Source: Corallococcus interemptor (GTDB lineage Bacteria > Myxococcota > Myxococcia > Myxococcales > Myxococcaceae). From it: a DNA stretch of 64,000 bases. Position numbers and translations under genes: made by a program. Below the pieces are notes generated by a model. It was given only the letters and a program-made list of their open reading frames with translations. It did not search any database and was not told the DNA's origin. Location of the stretch: the NCBI RefSeq assembly GCF_003668875.1, contig NZ_RAWM01000008.1, positions 1-64,000 on the forward strand. The letters are read 5' to 3'. This document shows, in pieces, positions 1-7,544 of the stretch (position 1 is its first letter; each line of letters starts with the position of its first letter).

Positions 1-87
1 GGCCCACCCAAGCCGCAGACGCTGCCGAGTGCCGTCTGGATCAACAACCCCGCCCGGTTGGCCAACTCACTGGAGGTTGCGCAGTAA
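1..87 (+). CDS. C-terminal end of an unidentified protein (partial)
   Basis: Frame 1 is open from the first base and stops with TAA at 85-87, giving 28 residues that end in NSLEVAQ. The composition (Pro, Asn, Ala, Leu) looks like coding sequence, but there is too little to assign a family. It lies 43 bp upstream of the primase gene on the same strand and is probably another gene of the element. It could also be a chance open frame. Confidence 0.35.
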   Translation, partial: GPPKPQTLPSAVWINNPARLANSLEVAQ

Positions 88-130
88 TCTCACGAACTCG
101 CTGTCTCACTCACGTTGACAGGTTCCGTAC

Positions 131-2119
131 ATGCGCGACCCGCCGCCGCAGTTCATCGAAGGCCCGAAGTATCTATGCCCATGCGGCAAGGGCTCGCTCG
201 TGTACTACCCGTTCGGGTTGGACGACCCTCTTCTGCGCTCGGCCACGAGCATTTGGATCTGCGAGAGCGAGTTCAAGGCACTGGCGCTGTGTCAGGCGGG
301 GCTCGCGGCAGTTGCCATCCAAGGGGCTCAGAGCGGTGGTGATGGCAACGTGCGCTGGAACGCGAAGTGTGAGGGCAGGGACGAGCGCGTGCTTGCGCAG
401 GGACTGAAGCGGCTCGCAGTCGCGGACAAGACCTTCATCATCTGCTTCGACTCCGACGTGGACACCAACGGGAACGTCCTCGCGGGCCTCCACCAACTCG
501 GTGTGCTCCTTGTCGGAGAGAGTGCCACCGTCGAAGTCGCGTACCTGCCGTACGAGAAGAATGAAGAGAAGCTGGGGATCGACGATTACCTCGCCGTGTC
601 TTCTCCGGACCGGGAGTGCCGTTTGGAGCTTCTTCAGGACTCGGTTCGACCGTTCAACGTGGCCGAGGCCCTGGACTGGCTGGAGGAGCGTTGGGACGAC
701 ATGGACCGGAAGCAGCAGAAGCTCGAACTCGGTCGGGTTGCGAAGCTCGCGCGGCTCTTGCTCAAGAGGCATGACTTCAAACGGTGGCAGAGGGAGGCAA
801 AGAAGAGGCTTGGAGGTATCGACGAGGACGAGATCGCGAAGCTCGCCCCGCCTGCCGAAGTGCTCACCGCCGAGGCTGCGTACACGAACTTCGGGACCGC
901 GAAGCTCGTGGAGCACTGCGTCCCGGTGCTGAACAAGCGGTTCGCTCTCCTGCGGGCTGCAGATGGCACCGAACGCATCTTTTCGGTGAACGCCCGCCGG
1001 GAGGTGAACCTGCTCCACGGCGACGCGCCTCTGCGACAGGTTCTTCATGACCACTTGAAGGCTCTCTTCGGTCAGATCCCTCCGGACAAGCTTCTCGGCG
1101 ACACGATCCTGCTCTGGAAGAAGGAATGCACGCGCCTCGCGGTCGAGCCGGAGCCGTTCTGCTTCGAGGGGGACGACCGGCTTTGCTTCAAACGCTTCGA
1201 CTGGCAGCCCACTCAGGCCGCCTACCCGGCATGGAGTGAGTTCCTGGACCGGCTGAGCGACCGCGAGACGTTCATGGCCTATGTTTGGTCCTGCTTCGAG
1301 CCGAAGAACATGGGGCGCCAGTATCTCTGGCTCCGGGGTGAGGGGCAGGATGGGAAGTCGGTGGTGCTCGGCGTGTTAATGGCGGTGTTCGGTCCGGCTG
1401 CCACGGGCATCACGAACAGCCACTTGAAGGGCAACCAGTTCGTCTACAGCGCCTTCTACGGCAAGCGCCTCGCGGTCTACGCCGACTGCAAGAACCCCCG
1501 ATTCGGCATGATGGAGATCGTCCGGAACCTCACGAGCGGCGATCACGTCCTGGTCGAGTACAAGGGCCGGACGCCTTTCTCGTACCCGCTCAAGACCAAG
1601 CTGTTCGTGGCCAGCAACCCGAAGCCGGAGATCAGCAGCCAGAACTCGGACCGCTCCCGGATGCTCTATATCGAGATCGCCGAGAGCAGGCGCAAGGACG
1701 ACCCGACGTGGCGATCCCGGCTCATGGGCGAACTGCCGGGCTTCCTGTGGATGTGCAGGAACGTCTACCAAAGCCTGTGCTCGCATCATGGTGACCTGCC
1801 GCTGACGGACACCACGCGCACGCTCCAGGAGGAGCGTGCAGCCTCATTCGAGCAGAAGTTCCAGGACTTCTTCGACGAGAACTTCGTCGTCGCCCAGGGC
1901 GCGAAGCTCACGGCCAGCATCGTCTCGAAGCGAGCGCGCGCCGAGCACCTGAGCGACAACGAGCTCAGCGACTTCAAGCAATGGATGGAGCGCACCCATG
2001 GCATCAACTACCGGCGTACCAACTCCGAGCGGTATTACGAGAACCTGGCCGAGGGGAGGAATGAGCTACCACTCCCTCCGGAGGCGTTTCCACAGGTGCT
2101 GCGGGGACCGGTTCGCTGA
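131..2119 (+). CDS. Phage/plasmid primase-helicase (DUF3854/Toprim + D5-like SF3 helicase)
   Basis: This 662-aa protein probably primes and unwinds DNA for replication of the element. The N-terminal part resembles the DUF3854/Toprim-like domain (acidic CESEFKAL near residue 40 and CFDSDVD near residue 102). The C-terminal half is a superfamily 3 helicase: Walker A GEGQDGKS near residue 405, a Walker B-like YADCKN near 450, and a sensor-type FVASNPKPE near 495. An in-frame TGA at 116-118 rules out extension upstream. Family members usually have about 100 more residues before the Toprim part, so the gene may be N-terminally shortened. No motif is missing in the helicase half. Confidence 0.8.
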   Translation: MRDPPPQFIEGPKYLCPCGKGSLVYYPFGLDDPLLRSATSIWICESEFKALALCQAGLAAVAIQGAQSGGDGNVRWNAKCEGRDERVLAQGLKRLAVADKTFIICFDSDVDTNGNVLAGLHQLGVLLVGESATVEVAYLPYEKNEEKLGIDDYLAVSSPDRECRLELLQDSVRPFNVAEALDWLEERWDDMDRKQQKLELGRVAKLARLLLKRHDFKRWQREAKKRLGGIDEDEIAKLAPPAEVLTAEAAYTNFGTAKLVEHCVPVLNKRFALLRAADGTERIFSVNARREVNLLHGDAPLRQVLHDHLKALFGQIPPDKLLGDTILLWKKECTRLAVEPEPFCFEGDDRLCFKRFDWQPTQAAYPAWSEFLDRLSDRETFMAYVWSCFEPKNMGRQYLWLRGEGQDGKSVVLGVLMAVFGPAATGITNSHLKGNQFVYSAFYGKRLAVYADCKNPRFGMMEIVRNLTSGDHVLVEYKGRTPFSYPLKTKLFVASNPKPEISSQNSDRSRMLYIEIAESRRKDDPTWRSRLMGELPGFLWMCRNVYQSLCSHHGDLPLTDTTRTLQEERAASFEQKFQDFFDENFVVAQGAKLTASIVSKRARAEHLSDNELSDFKQWMERTHGINYRRTNSERYYENLAEGRNELPLPPEAFPQVLRGPVR

Positions 2120-2127
2120 TGACGACC

Positions 2128-2298
2128 GTGACGGCCGGAGTGACAACCGCAGCCATTGAGGCTGTCACTCCGATCTCGCTCGGGTAGCGCGTCGGTGACA
2201 CCCGTGACGACCCTTTGGTTGAGTCAGAAGAAGCAGAAGAGAAAAGGAACTGCCCCCTTCTTCTGGCCCGACCGAACCGGGGCGTCACCGGCCGTCAC
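2128..2298. promoter_or_regulatory. Cluster of GTGAC/GTCAC pentamers, possible origin or operator
   Basis: Seven GTGAC or GTCAC pentamers occur in 171 bp: 2128, 2140, 2164, 2195, 2204, 2284 and 2294. About 0.3 would be expected by chance at even base composition. Two of them form the arms of a 10-bp inverted repeat (2136-2145 and 2163-2172). The cluster sits directly between the primase and the helix-turn-helix gene. That is where a replication-initiation region or regulator-binding site of a phage-type element often lies. The function is inferred only. Confidence 0.35.
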
Positions 2299-2398
2299 GA
2301 GCGCCGTGCTCCGCCACTGTAGTTACTGGGCCCTCGGCCCAATCAACACCTTCGACACCATCCTCTGGCTCTGGTGGGAACCATTCGAGATCGAGTCC

Positions 2399-2917
2399 AT
2401 GACTGAGAACTTCAGCTACATCCGTACAGGCTCCTTGCTTGCTCAACCGGAACCACCCTCAGATATCATTCCTATCCCCATTCCAGTCTTTCGACCTGCC
2501 GTGCCTGTTAAAGACCATGAGTCCGCGCCCCTGGAATGCGCCATCCTCCAGGACCTAGCCGAGATCAAGCGCGAGGTTCGTGCGCTTCGTGCGCAATCGG
2601 CCACGCTGAACGCCCTGGCCATGCCGCTGGATCGAGCAGCGGAGATGCTCGGCTGCAAGCGGTCACAGGTCTTCAATCTACTGGCGCATGGCCGTTTGGA
2701 TCGAGCACCAAAGGTCGGGCGGTCTGCGATGATCACCGTGGCGAGCATTGAGGCTCTGCTCTCGGAGGGCTTTCTACGGAAGGGCAACACACGGGCGCGC
2801 AGGCCCGACCAGCAGCCCAACTTGGTCCACGCTCAGGCACGGTCGCGAACTTGCGAGAAGAACGCGGAAGGAGTGGGACACGATCCGGGCCTCGCCATTC
2901 GTCAGCTCCGCTTTTAG
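2399..2917 (+). CDS. Helix-turn-helix DNA-binding protein (excisionase/HTH_17-like)
   Basis: The start is placed at the ATG at 2399. The frame is open further upstream, but that part overlaps the repeat-rich intergenic region and does not look like protein. The 172-aa product has a short helical stretch (about residues 45-68, AEIKREVRALRAQ). A winged-helix, excisionase-type domain follows (about residues 78-122: LDRAAEMLGCKRSQVFNLL, then the wing GRSAMITVASIEALL). Such proteins act as directionality factors or repressors in integrative elements. The C-terminal tail is basic and without recognisable motifs. Confidence 0.6.
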   Translation: MTENFSYIRTGSLLAQPEPPSDIIPIPIPVFRPAVPVKDHESAPLECAILQDLAEIKREVRALRAQSATLNALAMPLDRAAEMLGCKRSQVFNLLAHGRLDRAPKVGRSAMITVASIEALLSEGFLRKGNTRARRPDQQPNLVHAQARSRTCEKNAEGVGHDPGLAIRQLRF

Positions 2918-3126
2918 CGAACTTCAGATAGGGACACGGGCACTAAGTCGCCCCGGGCAGGTGATTAATTCTTGGTCATGCTCTGAGGCACGCGCGATCT
3001 GAGTTGTCCCCTCATCTGAAGATTCCCCTCGGCGAACGTATGGGCAGCCGAGCAAGCAAGCTCTAAGAGAAAATCGCAAATGAGGGGATGCTTCAGACGC
3101 GCGACGGCTCCGCCAATCGCGGGAGC

Positions 3127-3459
3127 CTACGACTTCCTTTTCTTCTCCGTCGCGACAACTGATTGTGCGATCTCATTCAGTCCTGCCTGCACTTCGTCAT
3201 GGCTGAGGTCCTGGTTGCGAGCCCTCTCCCAGAGCGCTTCCATGCGCTGCCCTACTTCGATGGGATAGCGAATGGAGTCCTGTCTGAAGTTGTCGAACAG
3301 GTACGGTTCCCCTCTCTTATTGCAGGGGCCGCCGATGGATATATGAAGGATCTCCCAGCCATCGGTAGTGCGCCTGATATGATAAGTGTCGTTGTGGCCC
3401 CAGCGTTTGCTATAGACGACGAAGGTGAAACTCGCCCCAATGGTCTGATCTTGCGACAT
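3127..3459 (-). CDS. Hypothetical protein, 110 aa
   Basis: I do not recognise a family. The protein starts MSQDQTIGASF, contains a compact beta-rich part (VVYSKRWGHNDTYHIRR, then DGWEILHISIGG) and ends in a charged helix with KKRKS. There is no signal peptide or membrane segment. It lies 92 bp downstream of the 94-aa gene on the same strand, and the two may be co-transcribed. Base composition is lower in GC than the core genome, in line with acquired cargo. Confidence 0.55.
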   Translation of the reverse strand: MSQDQTIGASFTFVVYSKRWGHNDTYHIRRTTDGWEILHISIGGPCNKRGEPYLFDNFRQDSIRYPIEVGQRMEALWERARNQDLSHDEVQAGLNEIAQSVVATEKKRKS

Positions 3460-3551
3460 GACTGTGCCTCCCAGCTTGATCTGGAGGAATTGGAGCAGTG
3501 TGATATCCGAAGGATGGCTGCCTCACCGAGACGTAAAGGCTTGGGCAAAGA

Positions 3552-3836
3552 TCAGGACCAACCCTGTTCGACGTTTTCTCGAACGGTTGCTTCCGCTGTT
3601 TTCATGAGCTGTTCAATGGCATTGATGCCAGTGAGTGCAGTAATGTCTTGCTGCATTTCCAGCGTGACCCTGTAGTCGTAGGTCGCTTTGGAGCCGTCCG
3701 AGAACGTGGCGACGACAGGATCCCCGGCCGTGGTCTCTACCCAGACATGCGCGGCTCTGACATTCTTGTCGAATGCCGCCATGGTGACGAACTCACGCTC
3801 GCCAACCTTAAACGGCCGCCTTTTGAATACTTCCAT
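3552..3836 (-). CDS. Hypothetical protein, 94 aa
   Basis: The frame opens at 3908, but the ATG at 3836 is preferred because GAAAGG lies 7 nt upstream of it and the earlier part runs into the inverted repeat. The product starts MEVFKRRPFKVGEREF. It looks like a small beta-strand protein (HVWVETTAGDPVVATFSDG) followed by a helix (ITALTGINAIEQLMKTAEAT). No family is recognised. It lies between the left inverted repeat of the DUF4145 cassette and the 110-aa gene. Confidence 0.5.
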   Translation of the reverse strand: MEVFKRRPFKVGEREFVTMAAFDKNVRAAHVWVETTAGDPVVATFSDGSKATYDYRVTLEMQQDITALTGINAIEQLMKTAEATVRENVEQGWS

Positions 3837-3894
3837 TGTAGAACCTTTCAGTCTTCCACGTGCTGAGAGTAGACAAAAATAACCATGGGCCTCT

Positions 3895-3987
3895 AAACGA
3901 CTGCTCACGATTCTTGATCGGTAGGTGGCGTCCGGGGCCGAAAACTCGGCCCCAGCGGCAGACCAGATGCCTGGGAGTTGCGACCTC
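3895..3987. repeat. 93-bp inverted repeat, left arm of the DUF4145 cassette
   Basis: This arm aligns without gaps to the reverse complement of 4962-5054: 84 of 93 positions match, and all nine differences are transitions. It contains a perfect 8-bp stem with a 4-nt loop at 3934-3953 (GGGGCCGA AAAC TCGGCCCC). Its inner end is 17 bp from the stop codon of the DUF4145 gene. No target-site duplication is evident next to the outer ends. Confidence 0.85.
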
Positions 3988-4004
3988 TGGCTTGGTAATG
4001 ATGG

Positions 4005-4943
4005 CTAGCTATTTGAACTGGAATCAATAGCGCTAGGGTTAATGCTTTGCTTGGCTCCCGCTGGTGCCTCCATTTCGGCAGTATGGAGGCTCGGCGCATC
4101 TGTGCTGACCAAATTTTTCGATAAAGGAGTAGGTGCCGAAGCCGCCGATGCGAGTCTCTTCTGCATCCGACGAGAGTGACGCCCTGCGATGATTCTTGCG
4201 GCTTCCTTGAGAAGTTGAGTGCTGTTTGTGTATCGCATTTGAAGGACGCGCGACAGTAGCTGGGAGATGGTTCTGAGATCCTCTGGCTTGAGACGCTCCA
4301 CCCCGTGCACTGCATCGTTGCCTTTGAACTTGGTGGCGCGCAAAAGTTTCTCGTATTCGTCGGCGGCATCGCGAGACTCCACCTCGATGGCGGTCACGAA
4401 CTTCTCGATACGCGCCTCAAAGGATAAATGTCTCTCCTCTTTCTTCTTGGTTGTTGTTTCTGTTCTTGGGATGCCTTGTTCGTCGAGAAAGAGTTCCACG
4501 ATCTGTCGCAATGCGGCGCCACATGCGTTGTGGTCTGTCCAGAACAGTCTTGCTGCGCTTTGGGCTGCCTCGGTGATTGCTTTAGGCGTTGTGTTTGGTG
4601 TTTCGATTATTCCAGGACAAATTGACAGCCATCGAGGGCGATAGATGGTTATCCAGACTTGGCGCATTTCGCCATCGTCGGTTTCAATCCAGTCAATGTC
4701 GCCACTCCACTCTCCTGCCGCTGCCAGATAATTACTGCATTTGGGGCACGTGTAGGTTGCGGTGTAGTCTCCACCGTCATCGGTGGGATTGAAATCTCCT
4801 CGGCGAAATGCTGTATTTCGCTCCGGCGTCCGAAGGTCGATGGTTTTGATTGCAGATTTTTCGATGCCTGCCGTACATGTTGGGCAGGTCGACCAGTAGA
4901 TGGGCAATGGGTGCCACACTTTAAAGCTAAATGCATTATTCAT
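4005..4943 (-). CDS. DUF4145-type protein with zinc-ribbon cysteines
   Basis: The ATG at 4943 is chosen because GGAAA lies 6 nt upstream; the frame is open to 5024, but that extension reads through the right inverted repeat. The 312-aa protein has two Cys pairs (CPTC near residue 20 and CPKC near 65) that could bind zinc. A helical DUF4145-like core follows (NACGAALRQIVELFLDEQG near residue 140, then an acidic coiled-coil and NDAVHG near 215). DUF4145 proteins are often found near restriction and defence genes, but their biochemical role is unclear. The C-terminal 60 residues are Ser/Ala-rich and disordered. The gene is packed between two inverted repeats. Confidence 0.65.
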   Translation of the reverse strand: MNNAFSFKVWHPLPIYWSTCPTCTAGIEKSAIKTIDLRTPERNTAFRRGDFNPTDDGGDYTATYTCPKCSNYLAAAGEWSGDIDWIETDDGEMRQVWITIYRPRWLSICPGIIETPNTTPKAITEAAQSAARLFWTDHNACGAALRQIVELFLDEQGIPRTETTTKKKEERHLSFEARIEKFVTAIEVESRDAADEYEKLLRATKFKGNDAVHGVERLKPEDLRTISQLLSRVLQMRYTNSTQLLKEAARIIAGRHSRRMQKRLASAASAPTPLSKNLVSTDAPSLHTAEMEAPAGAKQSINPSAIDSSSNS

Positions 4944-4961
4944 GTCTGTTTCCAGGTATGG

Positions 4962-5054
4962 GAGGTCGTGATTCCTGGGCATCTGGTCTGTCGCTGGGGC
5001 CGAGTTTTCGGCCCCGGACGCCACCTGCCGATCGAGAATCGTGAGCGGTCGTTT
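4962..5054. repeat. 93-bp inverted repeat, right arm of the DUF4145 cassette
   Basis: This is the reverse-complement partner of 3895-3987 (90% identical, no gaps). It contains the same hairpin at 4996-5015. Its inner end is 18 bp from the start codon of the DUF4145 gene, so the gene's ribosome-binding site is almost all that fits between repeat and start. Any promoter for the gene must lie in or beyond this repeat. Confidence 0.85.
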
Positions 5055-5141
5055 TGGGTGAAAGCAACTCGGGGAGAGAATTGCTTCAGCTCCCCCAGCA
5101 CTCCGCCACCCAAGGCCTGTGGATTTCTGGTGGGTGCCGCG

Positions 5142-5357
5142 CTACTTCTTGGCGAAGAGCCCTCGGAGCCAATCGATGAAGCCGCTAAAGGCTGAGACCG
5201 CAGCTTGGGCGACTTCCTTCACGAATGGTCGAATGAGATCCATCAGGAAGTCGGTGATGGAGTTCGCCGCTATCTCTTCGTTCTTGATCTGCCACTGGCT
5301 GCGTTGATCGAGCCCTTGGCGCAAGCGCTTGATGTTCTCGTCATCGGAAAAGGACAT
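5142..5357 (-). CDS. 71-aa amphipathic-helix protein downstream of a GTPase
   Basis: The gene starts 12 bp after the GTPase stop with AGGAG 9 nt before the ATG, so the two genes form an operon. The N-terminal half is charged (MSFSDDENIKRLRQGLDQR). The C-terminal half is one or two amphipathic helices (about residues 35-68, FLMDLIRPFVKEVAQAAVSAF, then FIDWLRGLFAKK) with a basic end. This pattern fits a peripheral membrane-binding or pore-forming peptide, but that is inference. I do not recognise a family. Confidence 0.6.
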   Translation of the reverse strand: MSFSDDENIKRLRQGLDQRSQWQIKNEEIAANSITDFLMDLIRPFVKEVAQAAVSAFSGFIDWLRGLFAKK

Positions 5358-5369
5358 GATCGTGCGCTC

Positions 5370-6161
5370 CTAGTTCCCGGCCGCCAGCTTCAGCAGATTA
5401 GGGTCCACGAGGGTGGTGAAGTCGGCGCAGTCTGCGCGCTCAAACAATGCCCACTGACGCTTACGGTCACAGGCATCAAGCATCGCATGGAAGAGGCGGT
5501 CCGTTTCGTATGCCTTCGTCGCCGAGTAGGGCACCACCCGTCCGGCCGGTAGGGGGCACGCGCGTCCCAGCTTCGCCTCGATATCTCGGGTGCGCGCATG
5601 AATGGACTCTTCCTGCTGCGCCGAGGGCAAGTTGATGAGCGAGTTCCACTCTCCAGGCTGAAGCAGGTCCACCTGATTGAGTCCGATGACCAAGTGCTTC
5701 GGGTTCAAGACGCTCTCATCCACCAGCACCTTCAACACGCGCTGAATGTTGGCGATGGCGCGGTTGTCGGCCTTGAACACCCACAGCACAACGTCCACGG
5801 TGGGGAGGACGCGCCGGTACGTGTCGAGGTGCACCTTGTCCGCCTCCGTGTCCTCACCGATGCCGGGCATGTCCACGACAACGATTTCTCCTTTGGAGCC
5901 GGTGTAGCGATACTCGTGCGCCTCCTGGGTGCAGGCTTCGGTGTGGCTCACCGGGCGCCCTGCATTGAAGAGGGCATTGATGGTCGTGGACTTGCCCACC
6001 CCCGTCTCGCCGATTAGCGCTACGCGTGGCGGCATTGCCGCCGCCTTCTCGGCCTCGACCCTCAAGAACCGCATCTGGTCGCGTGTGATGCCCAGCGCTC
6101 GCAGCGGCAGAGGCACTTCCTCGCCGGACAGCAAATCGAGGAATCTCTGAATCAAACGCAT
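5370..6161 (-). CDS. Small GTPase of the Era/YfjP-like type
   Basis: The 263-aa protein has a complete G domain: P-loop GETGVGKST (51-59), G3 DMPG (97-100), G4 NQVD (162-165) and a G5-like SATKAY near residue 211. A GGAGGAG ribosome-binding site precedes the ATG. A short N-terminal amphipathic segment (RLIQRFLDLLSG) could touch a membrane. GTPases of this group are common in genomic islands (for example yfjP and yeeP in E. coli prophage-like elements), with unknown function. It forms an operon with the 71-aa gene. There is no ribosome-binding KH domain, so it is not Era itself. Confidence 0.75.
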   Translation of the reverse strand: MRLIQRFLDLLSGEEVPLPLRALGITRDQMRFLRVEAEKAAAMPPRVALIGETGVGKSTTINALFNAGRPVSHTEACTQEAHEYRYTGSKGEIVVVDMPGIGEDTEADKVHLDTYRRVLPTVDVVLWVFKADNRAIANIQRVLKVLVDESVLNPKHLVIGLNQVDLLQPGEWNSLINLPSAQQEESIHARTRDIEAKLGRACPLPAGRVVPYSATKAYETDRLFHAMLDACDRKRQWALFERADCADFTTLVDPNLLKLAAGN

Positions 6162-6235
6162 AGCTCCTCCGGGGCTCCCGAGGAGCCAGTAGGTCCAAAG
6201 TCAAAGCCACCGGGCGGCATGCTCGCTGGCACGCC

Positions 6236-6263
6236 AACGTAAGAGTGGTCAGAACACTGTCAA
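6236..6263 (-). promoter_or_regulatory. Candidate sigma-70 promoter of the GTPase operon
   Basis: On the minus strand TTGACA (6258-6263) is followed after 16 bp by TACGTT (6236-6241), about 75 bp upstream of the GTPase ATG. The -35 box is perfect; the -10 box is weaker. The gap between the integrase stop and the GTPase start holds nothing else. Confidence 0.4.
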
Positions 6264-6288
6264 GGCAACCAAAGGACCATGTGGTGTC

Positions 6289-7434
6289 TCATTCGGACTG
6301 AAGCGCCTGGGCCTGTACGATGCGCAGCGTCACTGGATCCGCTGGATGCTCCAGGCAGATGGGGACGACGTACATTGGCGGCACCGTGGCGCTGACGTAG
6401 TGGAGGGCCGTGGTCCGCGTACTGCTATGGTTGAGCGCCTGGGCGACGGCTTCCAGGGAGAGGCCGCCGCCCTGCGGGTTGTAGAGGCTGCCTCGCTCGA
6501 CCAGCCACGTTGCGAAGCTGTGCCGGATCGCGCCGAAGTGGACGAACTCCAGGCCCGTGCGCGCGCACACGCGCTCCACGGCCTCGCGGATGGTCTGCCG
6601 ATCCGGCGCTGAGCCCCGGGCTTGGAGACGCTGGGCGGCGGCGAGCCCCTGCGCATCGAGCGACAAGGTGAACCGCTTCCCGGTCTTGTGCTTGAACGTG
6701 ACAGTGGCGGCGATCTCGCCCTGGTCCTTCAGCACCGTGATCTTGCCGTCACCGCTCGCGAGCCGGTCCACCTCGGTGCCGTGCATCCCGGTCTTGGCCT
6801 GGAGGCACAGCACGTCGCGGAGCGCCTGCGAGCCGAGGGCTGCGTAGAGCTTCTGGACGTGCTCGATGCTGTAGCCCTTGAGTTCGTGGTTCCGGCGGGC
6901 AGGGGGGACCTTCAGGAAGCGCCCGGGATTCACCATCGGGTCCAGCTCGCCCGCGTCCTGGAGGAACGAGGTGAAGGACTTGAAGACGATGATTCGCCAC
7001 TTCTTGCCGGTGTCCCAGGTGGCCAGGGTCTTCTTCAACGCCGGTCCGGTCACCGCGCGCAGGTCCTTGTCCGCGAGCGCCGTTGCCCACGCGGCCAAGT
7101 AGCTGCGTGTGCTCTTCAGGTACTCGTCGGACCTGCCGCTGGCCTTCAGGTGCTGGAGGAACCGCCGGGCACGATCCTCGTCCAGGAACACCGCCTGCGC
7201 GGCGTCCTCCTGGGCCTGCTGGGCCTCGTCCTGGCGCTCCTGGCTCGCGGTCCGGTACGCGGCCGGGTTGCGGCGGAAGGCCGCCAGCTCGGCCAGTGCC
7301 TCGGCCTCGCTCCGCACGTCCAGCGTGACGTTGTGCGCGACCCCGGCGACGGTCTTGCGGATGATCCAGCGCGTGCTTCCGTCGGTGGCCGTGTACGTGC
7401 GGCCCCCGATCCACTTCCCACTCCACTTCGGCAT
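6289..7434 (-). CDS. Tyrosine recombinase/integrase with altered active site
   Basis: The 381-aa protein has an N-terminal Arm/AP2-like part (about 1-50), a SAM-like core-binding domain (about 85-180) and a C-terminal catalytic domain. The nucleophile Tyr346 (TTALHYVS), His336 (ALNHSS), Arg304-His305 (IRHSFATW) and a Lys near 250 (KHKTGK) are present. The first catalytic Arg is His218 (TGMHGTEV instead of TGLR.sEl), and the His normally three residues before Arg304 is Gly301. It probably inserts the element into selC. Whether these substitutions reduce activity or mark a subfamily is unknown. Confidence 0.85.
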   Translation of the reverse strand: MPKWSGKWIGGRTYTATDGSTRWIIRKTVAGVAHNVTLDVRSEAEALAELAAFRRNPAAYRTASQERQDEAQQAQEDAAQAVFLDEDRARRFLQHLKASGRSDEYLKSTRSYLAAWATALADKDLRAVTGPALKKTLATWDTGKKWRIIVFKSFTSFLQDAGELDPMVNPGRFLKVPPARRNHELKGYSIEHVQKLYAALGSQALRDVLCLQAKTGMHGTEVDRLASGDGKITVLKDQGEIAATVTFKHKTGKRFTLSLDAQGLAAAQRLQARGSAPDRQTIREAVERVCARTGLEFVHFGAIRHSFATWLVERGSLYNPQGGGLSLEAVAQALNHSSTRTTALHYVSATVPPMYVVPICLEHPADPVTLRIVQAQALQSE

Positions 7435-7544
7435 ACGCGGCCCCGTACCCCCTCATTTGGGTAGAACTTGGGTACGAGAAGTAAGGGAGGGCAGGGCGCC
7501 TCGCAACCCGATCAGGGCCGCGTCAGAAAACCCCAAGGAAAACA

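Noticed and set aside
2748..3002. 84-aa frame overlapping the end of the HTH gene
   Set aside because: It overlaps the HTH gene by 170 bp in another frame, has no ribosome-binding site and no recognisable motif.
3895..5054. Integron cassette flanked by attC sites
   Set aside because: The repeats are long, nearly identical and inverted, without GTTRRRY core sites, and there is no integron integrase.
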